Source of the DNA: Brevibacillus sp.
GTDB lineage: Bacteria; Bacillota; Bacilli; Brevibacillales; Brevibacillaceae
Length of the DNA: 7,191 nt
Assembly (NCBI GenBank): GCA_029240815.1
Contig: JARDZO010000336.1
Location: 1-7,191, forward strand
Direction of reading: 5' to 3'
Of this stretch, positions 1 to 6,315 are shown one piece after another. The notes under the pieces are model-generated. The model made no database searches and was not told where the DNA came from. It saw only the letters and a program-made list of their open reading frames with translations. Numbering within the stretch: the stretch's first letter is position 1; each line of letters begins with the position of its first letter. The translations under genes were made by a program, and so were the position numbers.

Positions 1-6
1 CCTGCT

Positions 7-32
7 ATTATAACAATTTTTTCAATATTGTT
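7..32. promoter_or_regulatory. AT-rich palindromic element with possible extended -10 (minus strand)
   Basis: This AT-rich stretch contains the perfect 8-bp palindrome CAATATTG (23-30) and an inverted repeat AACAAT (12-17) / ATTGTT (27-32). Read on the minus strand, positions 7-15 give TGTTATAAT, an extended -10 motif, but no acceptable -35 lies at the right distance. It sits just downstream of the consensus promoter at 61-89, in what would be the 5' leader of a gene left of the window. It could be an operator or a leader hairpin, or simply AT-rich DNA. The function is not established. Confidence 0.25.
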
Positions 33-60
33 GTTGTCAGAATATAAAGTGTTACGTCTG

Positions 61-89
61 ATTATAGCTAGGCACCTAGGGGGTGTCAA
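61..89 (-). promoter_or_regulatory. Consensus sigma-A promoter firing leftward out of the window
   Basis: On the minus strand, TTGACA (plus 84-89) is followed by exactly 17 bp and then TATAAT (plus 61-66). Both hexamers match the housekeeping sigma-A consensus perfectly, with ideal spacing. Transcription would start near position 54 and run toward position 1, so the promoter serves a minus-strand gene beginning beyond the left edge. It lies downstream of the sat terminator (211-238), so it opens a separate transcription unit. The rest of 1-210 holds no convincing coding sequence. Confidence 0.85.
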
Positions 90-183
90 CGAAAAGAACC
101 ATAAATCTTTTGACTTTCGTCCGAACGAATGCTCAGTAGGAAATGGCTTTGTGGCAACTGTTTTGGGTGAAAGCGCATTCACA

Positions 184-199
184 GACAACCGAGGTTGTC
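184..199. repeat. Perfect short inverted repeat (7-bp arms, 2-nt centre)
   Basis: GACAACC (184-190) and GGTTGTC (193-199) are perfect inverted repeats around a GA centre. No T-tract follows on either strand, so this is not a standard intrinsic terminator. It lies about 20 bp past the sat terminator and 95 bp upstream of the leftward -35, and could be a protein-binding site or a back-up transcript-end hairpin. The 10-mer ACCGAGGTTG inside it (188-197) recurs in the terminator loop at 2110-2119, probably by chance. Confidence 0.4.
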
Positions 200-210
200 C
201 TCATAAAATG

Positions 211-238
211 CAAAGAAAAGGAACGGCTCAACCGTTCC
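211..238 (-). terminator. Rho-independent terminator after cysH-sat
   Basis: On the minus strand GGAACGG pairs perfectly with CCGTTCC around a TTGAG loop (stem arms at plus 232-238 and 220-226), followed by TTTTCTTT. It starts about 12 bp past the sat stop codon, which makes it the natural end of the cysH-sat transcript. Confidence 0.88.
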
Positions 239-250
239 ACAGACCCTCTA

Positions 251-1351
251 TCAGCTTTTCAGTTCCCTCTCACGCATTCCCTCAATCAAAATATTCGCCA
301 CTTCCGGTCTGCTGAACTGCGGTGGTGGTATCACACCATTTCGCAGCATTTCACGCACTTTGGTTCCGGACAATGTCAGATGCTTATTACCCTCGTGCGG
401 GCAGGTTTTGGTTGTCGCCATGCCTTCACATGCGTTGCAGTAAAAGCTGTGCTCGAAAAAGAGCAGCGCGATTCCCAGCTCTTCAGGTGCAAACTCGGAG
501 AAGATGTGCTGCGCATCGTAGGTTCCGTAGTAATTGCCGACTCCTGCATGATCGCGCCCCACAATAAAATGGGTACATCCGTAGTTTTTGCGGACCAACG
601 CGTGGAAGACTGCTTCTCGTGGACCGGCGTAGCGCATAGCTGCCGGAAAAGCGGCGAGCAGGACTCGATTGGGAGGATAGTAGCTTTCAAGCAAGGCCAG
701 ATAGCTTTTCATCCGGACGGTTGCCGGGACATCGTCTGATTTCGTCTCGCCCATTAACGGATTCAAAAACAGACCATCCACAATCTCCAGCGCGGCTTTC
801 TGAATGTATTCATGCGCTCGATGCACAGGATTTCGCGTCTGAAAACCGACGATGGTCCTCCAATTGTTACGTCGAAAAAGGTCCCTCGTCTGGGCTGGGG
901 TGAGATAGTACTCTGCAAACTGATCCGCCACAGGCCGTTGCAGGATTTCCAGCGGACCGCCCACATACAGGTTGCCTTTTCCAAACAGCTTTTTTACTCC
1001 AGGGTGGGCCATATCCGTCGTACGAAAAACAAGCTGTGCCTCCCGATTCTTATCCGGTCGAAAGAAGCTTTCTACTTGCAAAATCGCGTAGTTCTCCCCG
1101 TCCTCACCGCGCAGCAGGACTCGTTCACCAGGCAAGATGTCTCCGTGCAGCTCCTCGTCGACGGCTAACGTGATTGGCAACGGCCAGACCGCACCGTTTG
1201 CCAGGCGCATCGTCTCCACAACAGAGAGATAATCGTCCTCGACCATAAAACCGGACAGCGGGGAAAAAGCGCCGATTGCCAGACAGTCAATGTCAGACAG
1301 CGTCCATTTGTCGATCGTGATGATCTTCTTTGGCAGTGTTGAATACGTCAT
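251..1351 (-). CDS. sat: Sulfate adenylyltransferase (ATP sulfurylase), N-terminus apparently shortened
   Basis: This enzyme activates sulfate in the cytoplasm by adenylating it with ATP to form APS and pyrophosphate, the first step of assimilatory sulfate reduction. The 366-residue product carries the family hallmarks: [10 protein letters not shown] at 171-180 with the HxxH nucleotide-binding histidines H177 and H180, MRYAGPREA at 239-247, GRDHAGVG at 265-272, and a cysteine cluster C305/C308/C317 typical of bacterial homomeric Sat. The ATG start is set by GGGGAGG seven bases upstream. cysH ends 19 bases before it, so the two are co-transcribed, and a terminator follows. Oddity: the protein goes from MTYST straight into [11 protein letters not shown]. 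Bacillus-type Sat proteins have roughly 19 more residues here, including a conserved PHGG-LVNR segment. I infer a small in-frame loss, with the adenylylation core intact. Activity may or may not survive. Confidence 0.95.
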   Translation of the reverse strand: MTYSTLPKKIITIDKWTLSDIDCLAIGAFSPLSGFMVEDDYLSVVETMRLANGAVWPLPITLAVDEELHGDILPGERVLLRGEDGENYAILQVESFFRPDKNREAQLVFRTTDMAHPGVKKLFGKGNLYVGGPLEILQRPVADQFAEYYLTPAQTRDLFRRNNWRTIVGFQTRNPVHRAHEYIQKAALEIVDGLFLNPLMGETKSDDVPATVRMKSYLALLESYYPPNRVLLAAFPAAMRYAGPREAVFHALVRKNYGCTHFIVGRDHAGVGNYYGTYDAQHIFSEFAPEELGIALLFFEHSFYCNACEGMATTKTCPHEGNKHLTLSGTKVREMLRNGVIPPPQFSRPEVANILIEGMRERELKS

Positions 1352-1370
1352 AGGTATGCCTCCCCGCTGG

Positions 1371-2015
1371 TCATTTGTGCAGACCGCATTCCGTTTTTTC
1401 GTGACCTGCCCATCGCCCAGACCGCGGATCTTGGCCTGGCATCACGGCTCGTGTACAAACACTGCAGCCAATGCTGGGATAATTTCGATCGTGCAAGGGA
1501 TTGTAAGGGACATCGTATGCGTGTATATATTCCCATACCTGTGCGTCCGTCCAATCTGCCAGCGGATTGAACTTCACCAGGTTGAATTTCTCATCCCATT
1601 CCACTTTTTTCGCGTTCGCACGGGTAGGTGATTGTTCCCGACGAATACCGGTGACCCACGCTTGATAGTGGGAAAGCACCCTCTTTAACGCATGCTGCTG
1701 TGCCTGTTCTTCCAGCGTGATTTGGGGCAGTACCTGAATAAACGTCGTCCCGTACCGCTCTTGCAGCCGATCACGGGTATGATAGGTCTCAGTAAAATGC
1801 TTGTTCGTGTCCAAATAAAAGACAGGGATAGTAGGTGCCAGCTTGTGCAGCATGTCGATCAGCACTACGTCTTCCGCACCAAAACTGGATGCGAGGACGA
1901 TGCCGCCCGCATAATTCTCTACTGCTGTCACCAAGACGTCCATCGGCGCCTTGGCTTCCAGACGATATGCCCACACTTGTAACTCCTCATCCGCCATCAT
2001 GTGGCGTTCGCTCAT
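1371..2015 (-). CDS. cysH: Adenylyl-sulfate (APS/PAPS) reductase with the Cys-Cys cluster segment missing
   Basis: CysH reduces APS or PAPS to sulfite using thioredoxin, directly after Sat in sulfate assimilation. I start at ATG 2015 (MSERHMM), because AAGGGAG lies eight bases upstream. The GTG ten codons earlier has no such site. The 214-residue protein shows the pyrophosphate-binding SSFGAED (43-49), LDTNKHF (69-74), [11 protein letters not shown] (123-133), CSVC (184-187) and the catalytic ECGLH (209-213). APS reductases coordinate a [4Fe-4S] cluster through a Cys-Cys pair plus a C-x2-C pair. Here EEQAQQH runs directly into [11 protein letters not shown], near 1690. The usual segment of about 20 residues between these blocks, containing the Cys-Cys and an RKVEP-like motif, is absent. 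The loss is in frame. The cluster probably cannot form normally, so the protein is likely impaired. PAPS reductases of the E. coli type lack both cysteine pairs, but keeping only CxxC is not their pattern. Confidence 0.88.
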   Translation of the reverse strand: MSERHMMADEELQVWAYRLEAKAPMDVLVTAVENYAGGIVLASSFGAEDVVLIDMLHKLAPTIPVFYLDTNKHFTETYHTRDRLQERYGTTFIQVLPQITLEEQAQQHALKRVLSHYQAWVTGIRREQSPTRANAKKVEWDEKFNLVKFNPLADWTDAQVWEYIHAYDVPYNPLHDRNYPSIGCSVCTRAVMPGQDPRSGRWAGHEKTECGLHK

Positions 2016-2090
2016 CTTCCAAACTCCCTTCTTGCATTGATTCACCCATCATCATATGTGGCAGAGTCCCAAGTGGCGATTCGTCCCTAG

Positions 2091-2129
2091 AAAAGAAAAC
2101 AGCCGTCAGACCGAGGTTGGCCTGACAGC
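2091..2129 (-). terminator. Rho-independent terminator after the small secreted protein gene
   Basis: On the minus strand GCTGTCAGGCC pairs with GGTCTGACGGC (two G-U wobbles) around a six-base loop. The stem spans plus 2102-2129 and is followed by TTTTCTTTTC. It lies 25 bp past the stop of the small gene at 2154-2369 and about 75 bp before the cysH start, separating the two units. cysH therefore needs its own promoter in 2020-2090. The best -10 I see there is TATGAT on the minus strand, with only a poor -35. Confidence 0.85.
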
Positions 2130-2153
2130 GTGTTCCGCTTTGTAAGTCCCCAA

Positions 2154-2369
2154 CTATTTTTCGTTGTTTTCATTTTCAGGTGGTGCGAAGAAATGAGCCG
2201 GCCCGTAAGTTGGCACTTGTGGCTCTGCATGCTGGTACGTAGTTCCAAACACAGTCGATGATGGTGTTTCATACGAATCATCGTTATCTTTTGCAAATGC
2301 ACCTGGTGCAAGCAATGCGGCACAAACCACAGCAGAAGCGCCCATCATCATCCATTTTTGTTTTTTCAT
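2154..2369 (-). CDS. Small secreted protein of unknown function (71 aa, signal peptide)
   Basis: I do not recognise the family. The N-terminus is a textbook Sec signal peptide: positively charged MKKQKW, a hydrophobic core (about residues 7-22), then the AFA-K signal peptidase I site after residue 26. The only cysteine (C16) lies inside the core and does not form a lipobox, so a lipoprotein is unlikely. The predicted mature chain has 45 residues, is acidic at its start (DNDDSYE), rich in Pro, Thr, Tyr, Asn and Glu, has no cysteine, and looks unstructured. The ATG start follows a purine-rich AGGGAGAGAG site. The gene is monocistronic, with a promoter near 2407-2434 and a strong terminator at 2091-2129, which supports a real gene. 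Possible roles are an exported peptide or a wall-associated protein, but nothing in the sequence decides. Confidence 0.75.
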   Translation of the reverse strand: MKKQKWMMMGASAVVCAALLAPGAFAKDNDDSYETPSSTVFGTTYQHAEPQVPTYGPAHFFAPPENENNEK

Positions 2370-2406
2370 CTAGTCTCTCTCCCTATCCAATGTTTTCCTG
2401 TAACGC

Positions 2407-2442
2407 TTTTTATTGTATGGCGTAAGGGTGTCAACTCGACAC
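2407..2442 (-). promoter_or_regulatory. Promoter with -35-overlapping inverted repeat, for the small secreted protein
   Basis: On the minus strand a perfect -35 TTGACA (plus 2429-2434) is followed after 16 bp by TAAAAA (2407-2412), a 4/6 match to the -10. The predicted start is near 2400, about 30 bases before the start codon. The -35 is embedded in an inverted repeat GTGTC-N5-GACAC (2428-2442), the usual position for a repressor operator. The 10-mer GGGTGTCAAC (2426-2435) is identical to that at 81-90, which holds the -35 of the leftward promoter. The stretch 2443-2530 upstream contains nothing else I can identify. Confidence 0.5.
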
Positions 2443-2531
2443 GGACGTACGATTGTTTTTTATTCCAACCTGGGTCGGAGTTACACTTCCGGCTTTTTCC
2501 TGATGCAAGAACTGATTGTTCACGTACACAT

Positions 2532-2561
2532 AAAAAAAGCACCCGGAGAAGTTCCGAGTGC
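2532..2561 (-). terminator. Rho-independent terminator after the thiolase remnant
   Basis: On the minus strand GCACTCGGA pairs with TCCGGGTGC (one U-G wobble) around a five-base loop and is followed by seven T residues (plus 2532-2538). It lies 11 bases past the thiolase stop codon and is evidently the original terminator of that gene, kept although most of the gene is gone. Confidence 0.88.
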
Positions 2562-2571
2562 CTGTAGTATT

Positions 2572-2670
2572 TTATCGTTCAATCATCAGTGCGATCCCTT
2601 GCCCACCGCCGATACAAGCTGTGACGAGGCCGCGCTTCCCACCTCTGCGCTTCAGTTCATAGGCGAGCTT
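2572..2670 (-). pseudogene. C-terminal remnant of an acetyl-CoA acetyltransferase (thiolase)
   Basis: Minus-strand translation just upstream of the terminator gives [14 protein letters not shown] followed by [18 protein letters not shown] and a TAA stop. This is the C-terminal signature of degradative or biosynthetic thiolases, including the CIGGGQG motif with its active-site cysteine. Full thiolases are about 390 residues; only about 32 remain. The frame stays open a little further upstream (to about 2720) but the residues no longer look like thiolase, and no ribosome binding site precedes any possible start there. The R2lox terminator lies only about 50 bp upstream, so more than a kilobase seems to have been lost between them. 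Thiolase would feed acyl-CoA products of the neighbouring catabolic genes into central metabolism, but this copy cannot be functional. Confidence 0.85.
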
Positions 2671-2717
2671 GGGACAAGCATGGAGCCAGTAGCTTCTGTG
2701 TGTCACGAACAAACGGG

Positions 2718-2741
2718 AAAAGGAGCCCTGGTTCAGGCTCC
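2718..2741 (-). terminator. Rho-independent terminator after R2lox
   Basis: On the minus strand GGAGCC (plus 2736-2741) pairs with GGCTCC (2722-2727) around an eight-base loop, extendable by one U-G pair, and is followed by TTTT (2718-2721). It lies 16 bases past the R2lox stop and ends the long catabolic operon. The T-tract is short, so efficiency may be moderate. Confidence 0.75.
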
Positions 2742-2757
2742 AAAAATCCGGCTCTCC

Positions 2758-3645
2758 CTATACATCCACCGCTGCCTTCGTCTGCTTATACAGCTCTTCT
2801 ATCGTTTGCCCTTTTGCCCGTGCCAGCACTTCCATGCGCACCGCCAATTGCTTTTTGGAAAATTGCTGCAGATCATCGATACGGACACCGTATGCACTTG
2901 CCTTTCTTGTCGGATCGATGCCTTGATAGAGCTGACCCGCTAATGGGGCTAACTCTGTCATCTTATTGACGATCACATCGTATACGTGAGGGTGTTCACA
3001 GATGAGCCGCTGCAAGAGGAACGTGCCGTAGCTGATATGGCGGGCCTCATCGGTCTTGAGGTAGCCGATCCCTTTCATCAAACCCGGCATGACGCCCGCT
3101 TTATTCAGCCCTTCGTAAAAGGCGTAATACCCGGTCTCCGCCAGTACACCTTCTACAAACATGTTGTAGACAGTAGAGGCTTCTGCTACCGCTTCTGGCG
3201 ATTGATCCGTCAACAGGCGATTCAGAGCCGTTGGCAGAATGTCATGGAAGATCTTTTTGTAGACATCTCCATGAAATTGGTTCAAGTCTCTTTTTTCACC
3301 GATCGTATCCACGACCAGTCGAAAAAACTCGGTATGCTTTGCCTCTTCAAACAAGAATGTGGTCAAAAACATCTCTTCCTCGAGACGCCCTTCCTTCGCA
3401 ATGACCATGATCAGTGGCAACAGATCCAAGGTAACGGCCTCTTCTCCTCCCAAGAATCCGGCGATCCGCCCCAAGGTCTCATTCTTCTGTTCCTCAGTCA
3501 TATTGGCATAGTCTTCACGATCTTGTGAGAAATCGATATCTTGGGGATTCCACATGCCAAACCGCTTCGCTTTTTGATACAACTGATAAGGCAACAGCTC
3601 TGTATTCAACCCTCGCTGGCTAGTCGAAAGGAAATCCTGTCTCAT
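2758..3645 (-). CDS. R2-like ligand-binding oxidase (R2lox), Mn/Fe ferritin-like protein
   Basis: R2lox proteins share the four-helix carboxylate di-metal fold of ribonucleotide reductase R2 but bind a fatty-acid-like ligand in a tunnel, assemble a Mn/Fe centre and form a Val-Tyr ether cross-link by two-electron oxygen chemistry. Their physiological substrate is unknown. I start at ATG 3645 (MRQDFLS), preceded by GGAGGG at good spacing; an ATG five codons upstream has only an A-run before it. The 295-residue protein matches the family length of about 300. All ligands are visible: E68 and V71 in GGEEAV, E101 and H104 in EEAKH, Y160 and E165 in STVYNMFVEG, E200 and H203 in DEARH. The cross-linking pair is V71/Y160. 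Positions match the Geobacillus kaustophilus and Mycobacterium tuberculosis proteins within one or two residues. It follows the alpha/beta hydrolase pseudogene by 38 bases, making it the last gene of that operon, and it is intact while most neighbours are broken. Confidence 0.93.
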   Translation of the reverse strand: MRQDFLSTSQRGLNTELLPYQLYQKAKRFGMWNPQDIDFSQDREDYANMTEEQKNETLGRIAGFLGGEEAVTLDLLPLIMVIAKEGRLEEEMFLTTFLFEEAKHTEFFRLVVDTIGEKRDLNQFHGDVYKKIFHDILPTALNRLLTDQSPEAVAEASTVYNMFVEGVLAETGYYAFYEGLNKAGVMPGLMKGIGYLKTDEARHISYGTFLLQRLICEHPHVYDVIVNKMTELAPLAGQLYQGIDPTRKASAYGVRIDDLQQFSKKQLAVRMEVLARAKGQTIEELYKQTKAAVDV

Positions 3646-3683
3646 CAAAACACCCTCCATCGATCGTTTTTTTCGAAGAGCCC

Positions 3684-4279
3684 TTAGGCACTCACATCTG
3701 CTTTTTCTGTTACCGTCTGAAAGCCTTTGATTGCACCCAAGACTTGCTCCGTTTGTTCCAAAGTCACCAGATTTCCTCTGGCTGACTCGGCATAAACCGG
3801 AGCATCTCGGCTACGGACGAAGACGGGTCAGCTACCATCATGTTCGCCAGTTCGTGCGGAAGCATGGCGAACATATCCGGCACAGGCTCCTCTTCTTTAA
3901 ACAATCCCGCTGGTGCAATCGCGACGATCTGCTCGATTCGGCTCTGGTCAGTCGCAGCCAGCTCTAGCGCGATCATTCCCCCGAGCGAATGTCCGATCAC
4001 GGCAGCAGATTCCAATCCCAATCCGTCAAACAGATCGTAGTAGCACAGAATCAAGTCCCACAGGTCGCGGATGTTTTCCAGTCCGGAAGATTGTGCAGTA
4101 CCTGGCATGTGCGGTGCGATTACCTGATAATGATTAGACAATTCATCAAGAAACGGATCCCACACTAGACCTCCCGCGCCGCCGTGCAGGTAGACTACAG
4201 GCTTCCCTTTGCCTGCTACCTTCACGGCAAAGGTGACATGCTCATTTGCCTGAATCAACTGTTCTTTTGGTTGAGCCAC
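3684..4279 (-). pseudogene. Alpha/beta hydrolase with central deletion and frameshift
   Basis: The 5' part (GTG start 4279, GGAGGGGG upstream) encodes 171 residues typical of an alpha/beta hydrolase: the oxyanion-region HGG at 32-34 and the nucleophile elbow GHSLGG with S98. It breaks off at MPSQPEEIW and a TGA at 3764. Immediately downstream in another frame, 28 codons (3687-3770) read LVTLEQTEQVLGAIKGF and on to TAA at 3684. This is the classic C-terminus that follows the catalytic His in this family. The junction is therefore near 3770, and roughly 70-90 residues, including the cap region and the catalytic Asp and His, have been lost with a frame change. Without an acid and a His the triad cannot form. 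The gene begins 24 bases after the flavin monooxygenase stop, so it was translationally tied to it. The intact enzyme probably cleaved an ester, lactone or C-C bond. Confidence 0.87.
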
Positions 4280-4303
4280 CCGCTCCCCCTCCTTTTCCGT
4301 GTG

Positions 4304-5336
4304 CTAACCCTGGACGGCAGCTTCCTCCACTTGCTCCTGTGCATATCCTTTTGGCCAGTACTGAGAGTGATCCCATTCGCTGAAAATAGAGCTCAAATGC
4401 GGTTTCACTTCCTCTGCGAACAGTTGCATGTTCTTCTGGACGAGCCAGTGCGGCATAGAGCCGATGTGGAACAGGCAAACGACATTGCCTACCCGCATAT
4501 CCTGCAGGCTCTCCCGCATAATGTCCCGAACGGTAGAAGGAGAACCCGCTACGATGAACCCGTGATCGATCAGATCTTGCCAGCCCATTCCATCCTTCAG
4601 CATCTGACTTGCGCTCTTTTGGGTCCCGTCAAACTGGGAGGCGAGGCCAGCGCGCAAGCTTTTCACGGTGCGGTACCCTGGGGCTTCTGCAACGCGTCTG
4701 TCCACATGCAAACATTTGTTGAAGAAATAGCGCACGTGCTCCTCGTAGTCGATCTGCGCCCGCTCATCCGTTTCCGAGACGCAGATGATCTGGCAATACC
4801 CCGCCTAATACGGGTTGCGATCTGCCCCCAGCTCGTCGTTGCGCTCCCAGAACGGCCCCATCACTTTTTTAGCGTATTTGTGACCGAAATAGCTCAAATA
4901 GGAGAACGAGTAGTTGTGGTTGATCGAAAAATCGTAGGTCTCGACGCTTCCACCACCTGGAATCCAGACTGGCGGATGCGGTCGCTGAGCCGGACGAGGC
5001 CACACGAATGGGTGGGTTATAGGAAGCCAGACTGTTTCCCAAGACGATCAGGCTTGTTTTGTCACTGTGTCGTACCTTGCGCGAGAGGATCGATCCCATC
5101 AAATTGGGTGAAGGCATCAGTCCATACGCATTGCTATGGTGCTCATTCACCCCGATCGCATCGTAGCCGAGATCTACCGCAAACTCGAGCTCATCCAAAT
5201 AATCGTGGTACATGCGATGGCCTTTTTGGGGATCAAACAGCTTTTTGGGTGGCGTGACCCAGACACTTGGGTACGTATCCTCAAAATCGGCAGGCAATTC
5301 TCGATAAGGCATCAAATGAAAGGCGACAAACTTCAT
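4304..5336 (-). pseudogene. Luciferase-like (LLM) flavin-dependent monooxygenase, deletion plus amber codon
   Basis: LLM-class enzymes use reduced FMN and oxygen to oxygenate a substrate. The gene starts at ATG 5336 (MKFVAFHLMPYRELP) behind AAAGGGGGG and runs in frame through VNEHHSNAYGLMPSPN to LGNSLASYNPPIRV. Near 5012 the reading jumps to another frame, continuing as WPRPAQRPHPPVWIPGGGSV. Related proteins carry about 70 residues between these blocks (AEEFAMLD...GGR type), so a deletion with frame change is evident. In the second frame the text RNPY-stop-AGYCQIICVSE shows an in-frame TAG (4805-4807), where relatives usually read RNPYRAG. The rest is clean to TAG 4304 (YWPKGYAQEQV). Both lesions are inactivating. 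Neighbours are an esterase 43 bases upstream and an alpha/beta hydrolase 24 bases downstream, as expected for an oxygenase-hydrolase pathway, possibly a type II Baeyer-Villiger-like step, which is inference. Confidence 0.9.
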
Positions 5337-5379
5337 CGGCGAATCCCCCCTTTGCGATCACATCAATCATCCCTTTTCA

Positions 5380-6315
5380 TTACAGCCGCTCAAAAACCGA
5401 ACGCAGACGACTGGACACTTGTGAAATAGCCTGGGCACCTTGGTCCATAATCCCTGCCATCCAGAAAAACCCGTGAATCATGCCGTCATAGCGAGTAAGC
5501 TCAACAGACACTCCTGCCTGCTTCAGTCGTTCGGCGTACATTTCTCCTTCATCACGGAGCGGATCGTATTCTGCCGTGATGACCAACGCTGGCGGCAGCC
5601 CACTCAGATCTTCTGCTAGCAATGGAGATACTCGTACGTCCGTTTTCTCTTCCTCCGAATTCAGATACTGCTGGAAAAACCATTGCATGCTATCCGCCGT
5701 GAGGAAGTAGCCTTCTCCATTTTCCCGATACGACTCTGTGTCACAGCCTACTTGTGTGACCGGATAAATAAGTACCTGGAGCGAGATCTCTGGACCCCCA
5801 CGCTCTTTTGCCAGCTGGGAGATGACCGCTGCCAGGTTTCCTCCTGCGCTATCTCCCCCTACTGCGAGACGGGACGCATCCCCATTCAATTCCTGTGCGT
5901 GATCGGCTACCCATTGCACGGCTGCGTAGCAATCCTCCACCGGTACAGGAAATTTATGCTCGGGCGACAGTCGATAGTTCACAGACGCCACCACACTATC
6001 TGACTCGTGGGCAATATTGCGACATAGTGTATCGACGGTCTCAACATCCCCGATGACCCAGCCGCCCCCATGGAAATAGACAAACAACGGGAAGGATCCG
6101 ACGCCCTCGGGAGTATAGATACGCAGTTCGATCTCTCCGCCATCTACGGGAATCATCCGGCTTTCTACTTTCGCCAGAGACTTCGGCTCACCAGACAGTG
6201 CCTTTAAGCCCGCGGTGCGCTCCCGGTTTTGCTCAGGGGTCAGTGTGCTCATGGGCGGTTCTCCTGCTGCTGCACCCATATCGAGAAATGCTTTTGCCTG
6301 CGGATCCAGTGTCAT
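5380..6315 (-). CDS. Alpha/beta hydrolase, hormone-sensitive-lipase (HSL) family carboxylesterase
   Basis: This is a complete cytoplasmic carboxylesterase of 311 residues, the usual length for bacterial HSL (family IV) esterases such as Alicyclobacillus EST2. The oxyanion motif HGGGW is at 82-86, the nucleophile elbow GDSAGG has S156, and the acid D251 (TAEYDPLRDEG) and H281 (MIHGF) complete the triad. An N-terminal cap helix region (about 1-45) is present, with no signal peptide. The ATG start overlaps the stop of the upstream Fe-ADH (ATGA), and AGGAGG sits nine bases before it, so the two genes are translationally coupled. It hydrolyses short to medium acyl esters; in this operon a plausible role is cleaving an ester made by the adjacent flavin monooxygenase. 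It is one of the few undamaged genes here, with no frame disruption. Confidence 0.95.
   Translation of the reverse strand: MTLDPQAKAFLDMGAAAGEPPMSTLTPEQNRERTAGLKALSGEPKSLAKVESRMIPVDGGEIELRIYTPEGVGSFPLFVYFHGGGWVIGDVETVDTLCRNIAHESDSVVASVNYRLSPEHKFPVPVEDCYAAVQWVADHAQELNGDASRLAVGGDSAGGNLAAVISQLAKERGGPEISLQVLIYPVTQVGCDTESYRENGEGYFLTADSMQWFFQQYLNSEEEKTDVRVSPLLAEDLSGLPPALVITAEYDPLRDEGEMYAERLKQAGVSVELTRYDGMIHGFFWMAGIMDQGAQAISQVSSRLRSVFERL

Noticed and set aside
143..739. A 198-codon plus-strand open frame antisense to sat.
   Set aside because: It runs over the sat terminator and the C-terminal half of sat and resembles no protein family; shadow frame.
1371..2045. Starting cysH at the GTG at 2045.
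   Set aside because: The strong AAGGGAG site lies inside that extension, eight bases before ATG 2015, so the shorter form is chosen.
2020..2090. Riboswitch (S-box) or clear promoter upstream of cysH.
   Set aside because: There are only about 75 bases between the preceding terminator and the start. I see no S-box-like helices, and TATGAT has no adequate -35.
2758..3660. Starting R2lox at the ATG at 3660.
   Set aside because: It is preceded by an A-run and no ribosome binding site; GGAGGG just after it is well placed for ATG 3645.
4304..4735. Treating the 143-codon frame as an independent short gene.
   Set aside because: It is the in-frame continuation of the LLM monooxygenase past the amber codon; the GTG at 4735 has no ribosome binding site and lies mid-homology.
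4805..4807. Amber codon as programmed recoding (pyrrolysine or readthrough).
   Set aside because: The same gene also has a frame-changing deletion, no recoding element is visible, and relatives appear to have Arg at this place.
4184..5257. A 357-codon open frame on the plus strand.
   Set aside because: It lies antisense to the LLM monooxygenase, whose minus-strand text is clearly homologous. The translation is low-complexity and Arg/His/Pro/Leu-rich, without a ribosome binding site: a shadow frame.
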